Source: Streptomyces albiflavescens
GTDB taxonomy: Bacteria; Actinomycetota; Actinomycetes; Streptomycetales; Streptomycetaceae
Assembly (NCBI RefSeq): GCF_014645835.1
Contig: NZ_BMMM01000035.1
Coordinates: 1-63,201, forward strand
Length of the DNA: 63,201 nucleotides
Direction of reading: 5' to 3'
The notes under the pieces were generated by a model that ran no database searches, was not told the origin of the DNA, and worked only from the letters and a program-made list of their open reading frames with translations. The stretch's first letter is position 1. Each line of letters begins with the position of its first letter. Shown here piece after piece: positions 1 through 8,082 of the stretch. A program made the position numbers and the translations under genes.

Positions 1-62
1 CCTGCCCCGAACATCCACCACCAGCCCAAACCCAAGAACCAGAGCAACCTAACGGAGTCCTA

Positions 63-524
63 CTAGATGTGGATGAGGATCTGCCGTAGGGGATGTCCGA
101 GCGCGTCCGTGAGGGAGGCCAGTTCCTCGTCGGTCAGCCATGCCCGGTTCGGATACAGGACCTCGATTCTGAACTGCGCGAACCCCATCGGCCAGTCGTA
201 CACCAGCTCGTTGAGCGACGTCTGGGCGTGACAACAGGGAACGGTCACCATGAGCGTTGAAAAGCCTTCGCTGTAGCGCTCCGAGACGGCCTCCCCCCAC
301 CAGCCGGGTGTGAACTGCGCACCGCAGTGCGGGCAGGAGATCTTCTCGAGGTTGGCGCCGCAGAAGACCACCTCGACGCTGTCGTGCCACGTGGCTTCCA
401 GGCCACGGCGGGCGTCGTCGTCGGGAAGCATCCTGGACAGCACGGCCGCGGCACGATCCGCCGCATCCTTACTGGGCCGCCAGTACGGATCGGTCGGAAT
501 CACCGTCAGGTAGTTGTCGCTCAT
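63..524 (-). CDS. Hypothetical protein with zinc-ribbon-like cysteines
   Basis: A 153-residue cytoplasmic protein of unknown function. The ATG at 524 is chosen because GGGGAGG lies about 7 bases upstream; the frame stays open 14 codons further but without a better ribosome site. It contains CPHCG in the middle and PCCHAQTSL about 35 residues later, a spacing that could bind one zinc. There is no signal peptide or membrane segment. The next gene upstream is a regulator remnant, so there is no operon context. It resembles small conserved Streptomyces proteins often annotated as hypothetical. The gene call is fairly secure; the function is not known. Confidence 0.75.
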   Translation of the reverse strand: MSDNYLTVIPTDPYWRPSKDAADRAAAVLSRMLPDDDARRGLEATWHDSVEVVFCGANLEKISCPHCGAQFTPGWWGEAVSERYSEGFSTLMVTVPCCHAQTSLNELVYDWPMGFAQFRIEVLYPNRAWLTDEELASLTDALGHPLRQILIHI

Positions 525-579
525 CGCCCGCCTCCCCGTGCCCGCCAGGGGTCGCTCCTCCTCCACCGACCCGGCGAAC

Positions 580-714
580 CTATCCCGTCGCCAGCAACAG
601 CACGAGGCCGTCGCGCTCCAGCCTGCGCACGGTGAGGGTGAGCATGCTCTGGGAGATGCCGTCGGTGGCGCGCTGCAGTTCGCGGAACCGACGCGGACCC
701 CGCCCGTGCGGCGT
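580..714 (-). pseudogene. HxlR-family regulator remnant (winged-helix fragment)
   Basis: A 45-codon open stretch, stop to stop, reads FRELQRATDGISQSMLTLTV followed by RRLERDGLV. This is the recognition-helix and wing segment of HxlR-type regulators, where the usual text is F.EL.R...GIS..MLT..L..LE.DGLV. It has no start codon, lacks the N-terminal cysteine helix, and stops right after the wing. It is therefore a truncated remnant. An intact HxlR protein is about 110-130 residues. Confidence 0.6.
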
Positions 715-866
715 TCAGCTCACGACACCGCGGACAGAGCCGGGGCTCTGCCCGCGATTGACTGTCGAGGCGGTCTCGCGGCCCTGGCCAGGAGCCGGTG
801 CGAGCTCAACGGCCATTCAGAAGCCGGGCTTCACGGTCCCAGAGGCCGTCACCGGAGCCGGACGTG

Positions 867-1382
867 TCAGAGGTGAAAACCCCACCAGACGAACCGGGTG
901 GAGTTGATGCCGTACTTGTCCACCACGCTGTAGGGGCTGGTGTAGACGCCGTCACCGCTGTCCGAGGTGCGGAGGTAATTCCCGTTCTGGTTCTGGATGT
1001 GGTCGTTGTCGGCGGTCCAGAACTGTCCGGAGCGGCCGCCTCCGCAGGGGGCCGCGTAGACGTCGTTCGTTTCAGCTCCGACGTCCGTCGTGAGGCAGTC
1101 ACCGTTGGCGTTGCTCACCAGTCGGCGCATCGTGTGTCCCTGCCACTGGTTCGACTCCGAGCCCCAGTGCCAGAGCGTACCGCCGTTTCCCGAACAGCTG
1201 TACTGCACCCAGATGTTGCTGCTCGCGGTCGACGAGGTGAGACAGGGCTGCCCGAAGTCGTTGTTGTACATCCAGTCGGTCGTCGCCGCGGAGGCGGGTG
1301 ACAGAGTGCCGGCGATGGTCAGCATGAAGGTGGCGAGTCCCGTGGACAGGGCCAGCCTCAGCGAGGCTCTTCGAGATGTCAT
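867..1382 (-). CDS. Secreted ricin-type beta-trefoil lectin-like protein
   Basis: A 171-residue exported protein. Residues 1-32 form a Sec signal peptide: Arg-rich start, hydrophobic LALSTGLATFMLTIAG, and an A-S-A cleavage site. The mature part is a single lectin-like domain with Trp/Gln/Asn-rich repeats such as GGTLWHWGSESNQWQGH, CLTT, and RSGQFW near the end, the pattern of ricin-B (QxW) carbohydrate-binding folds. Four or more cysteines (QPCLTS, YSCSG, DCLTT, APCGG) suggest two disulfides. No catalytic domain is attached, so it probably binds a polysaccharide or a partner outside the cell. It is monocistronic, lying beyond the terminator of the large phosphoesterase gene. The ribosome site is weak. 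Confidence 0.75.
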   Translation of the reverse strand: MTSRRASLRLALSTGLATFMLTIAGTLSPASAATTDWMYNNDFGQPCLTSSTASSNIWVQYSCSGNGGTLWHWGSESNQWQGHTMRRLVSNANGDCLTTDVGAETNDVYAAPCGGGRSGQFWTADNDHIQNQNGNYLRTSDSGDGVYTSPYSVVDKYGINSTRFVWWGFHL

Positions 1383-1525
1383 GATCGCGAGAATCGAGGG
1401 AGCCTGCGAACTCCCGGTGAATCAATCGTGAACTGGTCATGCCAATCTCCGGCATCCGGGGAACGCGCACTGCGGGAGCCTCCATGGTCGCGCAGCTGGG
1501 CCGTCAGTTCCCGCGGGCGCAACAG

Positions 1526-1567
1526 AAGAGGCCCCTGGCCGGCGGTGACGCCGGCCAGGGGCCTCTT
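1526..1567 (-). terminator. Strong intrinsic terminator
   Basis: Perfect 18-bp inverted repeat (arms 1526-1543 and 1550-1567, AAGAGGCCCCTGGCCGGC type) with a 6-base loop. It lies 19 bases past the stop of the minus-strand phosphoesterase gene and closes the ABC-phosphoesterase operon. Confidence 0.85.
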
Positions 1568-1585
1568 GAGGGGATCAGCCGGTTG

Positions 1586-4339
1586 TCAGCCGTCGGACTC
1601 CGACGACGGGATGTAGGCGCCCGGCACGTCCTGCGGTGCGTAGATCTTGTTCTCGCCGGGGTAGGGCTTCGTCCAGCCGTGCGTCTGATACCACGTGAAG
1701 TGGTTCATCTGCGCGGGGTTCGCGAAGTCGGGCACGGCGTTCGGGCCGGTCAGCCGCTGCTTGGACTTCCAGGCATCCCACTTCGCCGCGAGTGCCTGCT
1801 TGTCCGCAGGCACCTTGGCCGACGGCACTGCCGCCGCGGTGGGGTCCTGCGGCGCCGGCGTGTCCACCCCGCAGGAGGGCGGGGTCTTGAGGCCATCGGT
1901 CAGCGAGGTCCGGTTGGGCAGCGCCGTGAACGGCGTGTAGTTGGGGTGCTGGGTGAACGCCCCGCGCATCGGGCTGGCCGCGCTGTCCTTCTGGTTCATC
2001 GGGTGGATCCCGAGGATCTGCTCGATGGTCCGTATCATCGTGATCTGCGAGTAGTAGTGGCTGTCGACGGTGGAGTGCTGGGCCCAGGGGCTGATGATCT
2101 GGATCGGGGCACGGTGGCCGTCGACGTGGTCGAGGCCGGCCTGGGAGTCGTCCTCGACAACGAAGATCGCCGAGTCCTTCCAGTACTTGCTGTGCGAGAT
2201 CTCGTCAACGATCCTGCCGGTGGCGAGGTCGTTGTCGGCGACCTGGGCGGCCGCGTTCGCCGGGCCACCGGTGTGGTCGCTGGAGAGCCAGAACATGTTC
2301 AGGTTCGCCGGCCCGTTCTTCTCGAAGTCACGCTTCCAGATCTGCTCCCGGTAGATGTCCGGGACGCTGGTGTCGAACTTCGCAAAGCCGTGCACCGACA
2401 CGTCGTTGAGCGAGGGGATCGGCGAGGACGAGTTCAGGGTGTAGGCGGTGTCCTGCCCGGTCGACTCCATGTTCTTGGAGTCGCAGTACAGGTTCTGCCA
2501 GCTCGCATCCGACGGCTTGGTCAAAAACTGCTGGAACTCGCCGAAGTCGCGCACGGACTTGCCCGCGGCCTGCGCGCCGGTCCAGATGAAGCCGGTCCGC
2601 TGGTGGCCCAGCGCATCGTCCTCGGTGTCGTAGCTGCGCGCGTACTCGCCGGCCGAGGACTCGGTGTACTCCGGGTCGTCGGCCTGCATCAGCCAGTTGT
2701 GGCCCTCGGCGGAGTTCGTACCGATGTCGTAGGTGTTGTCGTACAGCCCGAACTGCTTCGCCAGCGCGTGCTGGTTCGGCGTCACGTTCTCGCCGAACTG
2801 CGTCAGCGACGGGTCGCCGTTGCCCTGGGGGACGTCACCGAAGACCTGGTCGTAGGTCCGGTTCTCCTTGACGATCAGGAAGACGTGCTTGATCGTCGAG
2901 GGGTCGCCGAGCCGCTGCGGGACCGCCACCGGCTTCGTCTCGCTCTTGCCCTGGGACAGCTCGACCGAGCCGCTGGTCCAGCCGTTCTGCTTGAAGACCT
3001 TGGCCGTCTGGGACCTGATGACGCTGTCGTCCGGCAGCGTGAACCGCTGCACGCTGGAGGTCGTGTCGTGGGTGCCGTGCCCGGCGCTGCTGGTGGGGCG
3101 GCGGGCGTCGATACCACGGGTGTTGGAGACCACGACCTGCTTGCCGACGGCTGCGATCTCCGCGGGGAAGTAGTCCGTGGGGAGCAGGCCGACGTAACTG
3201 ACCGGCTCCTGCGCGCTCTTGTACCGGTAGACGGCGACAGCGTTGGCGCGGCCGAGCGTCACCAGCAGGTGACCGTCGTCGGTGAGCGTCACCGCGTCGG
3301 GCTCGTAGCCCACCGACGCCTCCGGCCACGGCTGCGTGGCGATGGTCTGCACGACCTTGTTGCTGGCGGTGTTGATGACCGACACGTCGTTGGTGGCGGT
3401 GTTGGTGACGAACAGCGCCCCCTTCTTCGCGTACAGGGCGGTCGGGTGCAGACCGACGTCGATGCTCGTGACAGCGGCAGCCGGGTTTGCCAGGTCGATG
3501 ACGCTGACCGTGCCGGTGGTGGTGGCGGCGGTCTTCGGGTCGGCCGGCACCTGGGTGCCGTAGGAGTTGATGGTGGTGTCGCCGGCCTTCGCCGGACGCC
3601 CGCCCTCGTTGCTGACGTAGAGCTTGTCGCCGACCTTGACCATGTCGCGCGGCGCGTTGCCCACGGCCCAGCTCTGCTGGATGGCCCCGGTCGCCGCGTT
3701 GAGGGCGACGACCCGGTTCTGGCCGTTGACCGCGGAGTAGACGGTGGAGCCGTCGGGGGAGAACACCGGCTCGCCCACCAGCGCGTGCTTGGCCCCGTCC
3801 GCCGGGATGTTGACGGACGTCGGGTTGGCGACGCTGCCGTCCGGGTTCACGGTGAACTTGGTGTAGCCGTCGGTCTGGCCCAGCCACAGCTGCGAGCCGT
3901 CGGGGGAGTAGGTGGGGCCTTCCTGGCCCACGCTGTTGCTGCTGATGCGCGGGCTCGACGACGCGGCGTTGCTGACGAGCTGCTGCACCTTCCAGTTGTT
4001 CAGGTCCACGATGGCCAGCGCCGCCCCGCCGTCGGTGACCGAGGCCGCGAGGTGGGCGCCGTCCGGGCTGACCGTGGACGACATGATCTTGCCGTTGTTG
4101 ACGACGAGGCGGTCGCCGTACGGGGCGATGTACTGGTCGCTGGAGATGACCTGGCCCTGATCGGTGATCTGGCCGACCTGGTCGGTGCCGAACTGGTGTG
4201 TCTGGGCGAAAGCGGCACCGGCGGCGACGAGGGCGAGAGCGGTGGTGCCTGCGGTCACCAGGGGGATTCGGCCCTGGATGCGTCTGCTGAGAAGGCCGGA
4301 ACGGTTCTTCCCGACACGCCGGCGGCGTGTTACCTGCAT
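1586..4339 (-). CDS. Secreted YncE-like beta-propeller / alkaline-phosphatase-fold phosphoesterase
   Basis: A 917-residue exported protein with two parts. Residues 1-45 are an Arg-rich signal region followed by a hydrophobic helix ending AFAQ. Residues about 60-440 are a beta-propeller with SPDG repeats (YSPDGSQLW, FSPDGSTVY) and VIDL/VINT blades like YncE. Residues about 480-850 are a phosphoesterase of the alkaline-phosphatase superfamily, opening with VFLIVKENRTYDQVFGD at about 486-502, where E and T positions typically mark the metal and nucleophile region, and carrying later Asp/His motifs such as SSDHTGG, VVEDDSQ and VDGHRAP. The substrate could be a phospholipid or another phosphoester. 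It starts 4 bases after the permease stop and ends just before a strong terminator, so it is co-transcribed with the ABC transporter. Such two-domain proteins are known in actinobacteria; the link to an ABC exporter is an inference from position. Confidence 0.85.
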   Translation of the reverse strand: MQVTRRRRVGKNRSGLLSRRIQGRIPLVTAGTTALALVAAGAAFAQTHQFGTDQVGQITDQGQVISSDQYIAPYGDRLVVNNGKIMSSTVSPDGAHLAASVTDGGAALAIVDLNNWKVQQLVSNAASSSPRISSNSVGQEGPTYSPDGSQLWLGQTDGYTKFTVNPDGSVANPTSVNIPADGAKHALVGEPVFSPDGSTVYSAVNGQNRVVALNAATGAIQQSWAVGNAPRDMVKVGDKLYVSNEGGRPAKAGDTTINSYGTQVPADPKTAATTTGTVSVIDLANPAAAVTSIDVGLHPTALYAKKGALFVTNTATNDVSVINTASNKVVQTIATQPWPEASVGYEPDAVTLTDDGHLLVTLGRANAVAVYRYKSAQEPVSYVGLLPTDYFPAEIAAVGKQVVVSNTRGIDARRPTSSAGHGTHDTTSSVQRFTLPDDSVIRSQTAKVFKQNGWTSGSVELSQGKSETKPVAVPQRLGDPSTIKHVFLIVKENRTYDQVFGDVPQGNGDPSLTQFGENVTPNQHALAKQFGLYDNTYDIGTNSAEGHNWLMQADDPEYTESSAGEYARSYDTEDDALGHQRTGFIWTGAQAAGKSVRDFGEFQQFLTKPSDASWQNLYCDSKNMESTGQDTAYTLNSSSPIPSLNDVSVHGFAKFDTSVPDIYREQIWKRDFEKNGPANLNMFWLSSDHTGGPANAAAQVADNDLATGRIVDEISHSKYWKDSAIFVVEDDSQAGLDHVDGHRAPIQIISPWAQHSTVDSHYYSQITMIRTIEQILGIHPMNQKDSAASPMRGAFTQHPNYTPFTALPNRTSLTDGLKTPPSCGVDTPAPQDPTAAAVPSAKVPADKQALAAKWDAWKSKQRLTGPNAVPDFANPAQMNHFTWYQTHGWTKPYPGENKIYAPQDVPGAYIPSSESDG

Positions 4340-4343
4340 TGAG

Positions 4344-5699
4344 TTATCCCTTCGAGGCGGCGAGCAGTTCGACGTTGCCGTCGAACTGCCACAGCGGGTT
4401 CGGTGCGTCCCCGGCCGGGGTGCGGACCAGGAAGTAGCCGTTCACTTCCTTCGGTCCGTCGCCATCGGCCATGAAACGACCGTCTGGGGTGACGTCGAGC
4501 TGGTAGATGGCCCTCCCTGTGGCCTCGACGCCGGGCAGATGCCAGGAGACGACGCACCGCCAGTCGTTGCCCGGCCCCTCGGCGGCGACCCTGACGCTGC
4601 CCTTGTCGCACGTCGCCGTGGCCTTCAGTTGCGTTTCGGTGACGGCGGGGCGGTTGAGCTGCTGGGTCTGCAGCCGGTAGAGGTGGGCGAATGCCGTGGC
4701 GAGCGAGCGCTGCACTTTGTCCTGCTCGATTCCGGAGCCCGTGGCCCCGGTCGTCGTGGCGACGACCCCGACCGTCACGGCGACCAGCCCGGCCAGCGGC
4801 AGGACTCCGGCGGTGACCGCGCGGCGCCCCGCACCGTCGTAGGTCAGGTTGGTGAAGTCACGCCGCACGAAAAGTACGTAGGCCAGCACTGTCGCGGTCA
4901 CGGCCCACAACAGGCTGACCACGATGCCGATCAGGAGCGGGCCGAGCTGTGCCGGGCTGGTGAACAGACCGTTCCAGGCGATGAAGGCGTAGCTGGGCAG
5001 GGCGAGGCGCACGGCGGCGGGCAGCGGCATCATCTGGGCGAGCTGCATCGCGAGCGCCACGAGCGCGGGCAGTAGCAGTCCCATCGGGGAGCGCCCCAGC
5101 GTGACGGACCCGAGCAGTCCGATCCCGGCGAGGGCCAGGGTCGGCGCGAGGACGCAGACCCAGGCGAGCAGGACCTTGACCGCGGCGTCCGCCGGCGCCA
5201 GCAGGTGGCCGTCGAGGCCGACCAGCGGCTGGTCGCCGACCGCCACGACCCCGCCGGCCGTGCTGGAACAGGCCAGCCCGGCCACGAGCAGCAGGATGAC
5301 GGTGAGGCTGGCCAGTGCCTTGGCCACGAAGATCCGCCGAGGCGAGCGGACGGCCACGAGCAGGTGGCGCCAGGTGCCGAGCCGGTCCTCACAGGCGAAC
5401 ACGTCACCGGCGACCACCGAGGTCAGCAGCGGGAGCGCCCAGGTGCCCGCGAAACCGAGCATCACCAGCGGTCCGGCCCACCCCGTGGCATGCATCCAGC
5501 GGCCGAAGAGGGTGTCGGAGGGGAGCGTGCTCTGTCGGCTCACCGCGGCGACGAAGAGCGCCGGCGCGATCCAGCAGGCCAGGACCAGCAAGCGGATCCG
5601 CCATTGCGAGACCAGCTTGACCAGCTCGAAGCGGTAGCCGCGCGGAACCGAGACGGGGCGGGCGGCGGCAACGTTGTCGACGGTGACGGTCGCGGTCAT
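4344..5699 (-). CDS. ABC-2 type permease with C-terminal extracytoplasmic domain
   Basis: A 451-residue membrane protein. Six or more hydrophobic segments lie between residues 30 and 320 (for example LLVLACWIAPALFVAA, ALPLLTSVVAG, LLVAGLACS, TLALAGIGLLG, LLIGIVVSLLWAVTATVLAYVLF, VLPLAGLVAVTVGVVATT). The FACEDRLGTWRHLL segment between early helices is typical of ABC-2 permeases that pair with BcrA-like ATPases. Unlike most of that family, the last roughly 120 residues are soluble, contain two cysteines (ATCDKGS, WRCVVSW) and read like a small secreted beta domain. Its start overlaps the ATPase stop by 4 bases (ATGA), so translation is coupled. Probable export or resistance function; cargo unknown. 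Confidence 0.85.
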   Translation of the reverse strand: MTATVTVDNVAAARPVSVPRGYRFELVKLVSQWRIRLLVLACWIAPALFVAAVSRQSTLPSDTLFGRWMHATGWAGPLVMLGFAGTWALPLLTSVVAGDVFACEDRLGTWRHLLVAVRSPRRIFVAKALASLTVILLLVAGLACSSTAGGVVAVGDQPLVGLDGHLLAPADAAVKVLLAWVCVLAPTLALAGIGLLGSVTLGRSPMGLLLPALVALAMQLAQMMPLPAAVRLALPSYAFIAWNGLFTSPAQLGPLLIGIVVSLLWAVTATVLAYVLFVRRDFTNLTYDGAGRRAVTAGVLPLAGLVAVTVGVVATTTGATGSGIEQDKVQRSLATAFAHLYRLQTQQLNRPAVTETQLKATATCDKGSVRVAAEGPGNDWRCVVSWHLPGVEATGRAIYQLDVTPDGRFMADGDGPKEVNGYFLVRTPAGDAPNPLWQFDGNVELLAASKG

Positions 5700-6637
5700 C
5701 GGCCGGCCTCCTGTTGCTCGGTCAGGGCGAGGAACGCGGCCTCCAGCGGCGACACCACGGGTGCGAGCTCGCGCAACGCGACGCCCGCACGCACGAGTTG
5801 CACCACCAGGTCGTCGAGGGCGGGCACCAGCGCGCGCACGACGAGCACCTCGGCGTCGTGCTGTGTCCCGGCGTCGTCGACGATGCGGATGCCGGCCGTG
5901 TCGGCAGCCAGCCGACGGGCGGCCTGCGGGTCTGAGGTCAGCAGCCGGTAGTCGAGTTCACGGTTTTCGGCAGCCAGCTTGCTCAGCGGGCCGGAGAAGA
6001 CGACCCGTCCGGTGGCGATGATGGTGACCTCGGAGCACAGTGCCTGGAGGTCGTCCATGCGGTGGCTGGAGAGCACGACGCTGGTCCCGTCCGCCGCGAG
6101 CCGGGTGAGAACACCGTGTACGTGCTTTTTGCCCGCCGGGTCAAGGCCGTTGGAGGGTTCGTCGAGCACGAGCAGCCGGGGCTGGGTGAGCAGCGCGGCG
6201 GCGAGTCCGAGCCGCTGACGCATGCCGAGGGAAAAGCCGCGGGCCCGGTCGTCGGCGACATCGGTGAGTCCGACCTGGTCGAGCACGTCGTCGATCCCCG
6301 CTGTCCGCGTGTCGCGGCCGCGCAGAGCGGCCAGCGCGGCGAGGTTCTGCCGGGCGGTGAGCGAGGGGTAGAGACCGGGCCCGTCCACGAAGCCGGCGAC
6401 ACCGTCGGGAGCGGCCAGGGCCCGACCGACCGGCGTACCCAGGATCTCGAGGCGGCCGCTGTCGGCAGCAGCCAGGCCCAGCAGGAGGCCGAGCAAGGTC
6501 GTCTTGCCGGCGCCGTTCGGCCCGACCAAGCCGTGGATCTGCCCCTGCGTCACATCCAGATCGATGCCGTCGAGTGCGACCACGTTGCCGAAACACTTGG
6601 TGATCCCTCGAGCCCGGATCGCGCGGAGTTGGTCCAT
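5696..6637 (-). CDS. ABC transporter ATP-binding protein (BcrA/CcmA-like)
   Basis: A 313-residue cytoplasmic ATPase that energises the adjacent ABC-2 permease. Visible motifs, in order: Walker A GPNGAGKTTLL, a Q-loop-like region around VDGPGLYPSLTARQN, signature FSLGMRQRLGLA, Walker B LLVLDEPSNGLDP, and switch His in VVLSSHRMDD. The C-terminal 90 residues form the extension usual for drug and bacitracin-type exporters. It is the first gene of a three-gene operon with the permease and the secreted propeller-phosphoesterase. The start ATG at 6637 is preceded by AAGGAAGGGACT, a good ribosome site. Upstream is a repeat-rich 620-base region that may hold its control sites. Confidence 0.92.
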   Translation of the reverse strand: MDQLRAIRARGITKCFGNVVALDGIDLDVTQGQIHGLVGPNGAGKTTLLGLLLGLAAADSGRLEILGTPVGRALAAPDGVAGFVDGPGLYPSLTARQNLAALAALRGRDTRTAGIDDVLDQVGLTDVADDRARGFSLGMRQRLGLAAALLTQPRLLVLDEPSNGLDPAGKKHVHGVLTRLAADGTSVVLSSHRMDDLQALCSEVTIIATGRVVFSGPLSKLAAENRELDYRLLTSDPQAARRLAADTAGIRIVDDAGTQHDAEVLVVRALVPALDDLVVQLVRAGVALRELAPVVSPLEAAFLALTEQQEAGR

Positions 6638-7258
6638 GAGTCCCTTCCTTGGAAACCTTCAGGGACCTTAGGGACGGCACACAACGCAGGCACAGACGGC
6701 TGGTTGAACGTGCGTGGAACGGATCGTCAAAGCGTCGGCAAATCCGTGTGCGCAAAGTAGCCAGCATCGAGCCAGACTTGGGCAACCACCGAGTCCGTGC
6801 GAAGTACCGTCCTCAAAGGCACCGAGTCCGTACGAACTACCGTGGCGCAATTCGGTGCGCCACCGGTACGAAGCGCGCCACCGGTACGAAGCGCGCCCGC
6901 GGCGCGCCGCAGGCACTGCAACAGCGCCCAAGGCGGCCCCGGATCGGCGACACCCCTGATGTCCAGCCGCGCGTGCATACCTACCGCGAAATCGGCCCGC
7001 AGACGCACAGCAGACCGCGCCGCCCTCGCGCCTCTCGTGCGGTGCGCCGCGCGGGAGGCAGAGCGTGCGGGGCCAGCATCGCCGCCGCTACCGGCAAGCC
7101 CCCGAGCCGGACCACTCCGGGGCTTCTGCCCGCCGACACGCACCGCCCCGCCCACACCGTGGCCGGTGATCACGTCCTCTGACCCGGAATCCCAGACCGG
7201 CCGGTACCGGCGGGCGCCCAGGAGCCGAACCATCGTCGGCCACGACTCCCGCCCGCTG
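6638..7258. other. Gene-free stretch upstream of the ABC operon
   Basis: No convincing gene in 620 bases. Open frames exist on both strands but are Ala/Arg/Pro/Gly-rich with no family motif. A minus-strand run near 6940-7010 (DIRGVADPGPPWALLQCL) looks faintly protein-like but is not recognised. The stretch holds the operon promoter and the repeat cluster at 6787-6892. Confidence 0.5.
6787..6892. repeat. Clustered GTACGAA-type direct repeats
   Basis: Two 24-bp near-identical units (6787-6810 and 6820-6843, 2 mismatches, core GAGTCCGTRCGAASTACCGT) are followed by an exact tandem pair of 18-bp units (6857-6874 and 6875-6892, GCGCCACCGGTACGAAGC). All share a CCGtgCGAA or GGTACGAA core. The cluster lies 150-255 bases upstream of the ABC ATPase start and could be an operator array. 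Confidence 0.6.
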
Positions 7259-7732
7259 TCAGAGCGTTGAGACCTTCACTGTCTTGGCGTACGGAGCGCC
7301 TTCCAGATTGCTCAACTGCGTCGTGACCTGCGCAGGGTCGCCCTTGCCGAACGGCAGGCTGTCCTTCGGCAGCAGCACGGGCACCGTAACCCGCACATCA
7401 TGCTTGTTCGCGTCGCAGGTCAGCGCGGAGTGCTGGACCGTGGCCACCCCTCTGGGACTGCGGACATTCGAGTCCCGCTCGTCGGCCAATCGCCACATGA
7501 CATCCACGGCCAGCTTGTCCCCGACCGGATCGCAGGAGTACGTGACGTCGACCGCGATGGCCTTGTCCGGGGCAAGCGCGACGTTGCCTATGGCCACGGT
7601 GTTGTCCTTGCCGAAGATGGTGGAGCCGTCTCCGGCCATGGCCGGAGCAGCCGTGGCCACGGCCCCCGCACCGACCGCAAGGACCACCAGGGCAGTAGCG
7701 GCGAGGCGTTGACGCAGACGTGAGGACTGCAT
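7259..7732 (-). CDS. Small secreted protein of unknown function
   Basis: A 157-residue exported protein. The start ATG at 7732 follows GGAAAGGGAG, a good ribosome site; the frame is open 60 codons further upstream but without protein-like content. Residues 1-37 are a Sec signal peptide (RLRQRLAATALVVLAVGAG, cleavage near A-P-A-M-A). The mature part has two cysteines (YSCDPVGDK and LTCDANKHD) that probably form one disulfide, and alternates beta-strand-like segments, suggesting an immunoglobulin-like sandwich. Similar small secreted proteins are common in Streptomyces without known role. It appears monocistronic. Confidence 0.75.
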   Translation of the reverse strand: MQSSRLRQRLAATALVVLAVGAGAVATAAPAMAGDGSTIFGKDNTVAIGNVALAPDKAIAVDVTYSCDPVGDKLAVDVMWRLADERDSNVRSPRGVATVQHSALTCDANKHDVRVTVPVLLPKDSLPFGKGDPAQVTTQLSNLEGAPYAKTVKVSTL

Positions 7733-8082
7733 GCAGAATCTCCCTTTCCAGGTAGCAGGTTGAGGCAAATGCGCCCGAATCATCACACCGGCCTCTCTCA
7801 CGCTGCTCTCGGTCCGGGCTCCGCCGAGAGGTCTGTCACCCTGGGCCTGGCCTTGCGGAGTCCCCGTCTGCCTCACCCCTCCGGCGCGGTGTCCGACACG
7901 CGCGAAGAGCAACGCGGAAAGCAGCCGGAGCCGGCCTCCAGCTCGCCTGAACCCGACCCCCGTAGCCGGGCGTTACGCAACCGCGCCGGGGCGACTGCCC
8001 AAGGCATGTCCCGTCGGTGCAGGGGGGATTCAGGCGGTGTCGGTGGTGGCATGCCGGCTGCGTCGTAGGAGCTGCGGCAGCG
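7733..8082. other. Intergenic stretch, no gene seen
   Basis: 350 bases between the small secreted protein and the end of the sialidase-like gene, both on the minus strand. It must hold the promoter of the former. No motif-bearing frame, repeat or strong hairpin was recognised. Confidence 0.5.

Noticed and set aside
1439..4342. Very long plus-strand open frame opposite the propeller-phosphoesterase gene
   Set aside because: It is the Arg/Val/Gly-rich antisense shadow of a gene with signal peptide, motifs, operon context and terminator on the minus strand.
6727..7233. Minus-strand frame of 168 codons in the ABC upstream region
   Set aside because: It runs through the repeat cluster, giving duplicated LRTG/RTDSV peptides, and has no ribosome site or family motif.
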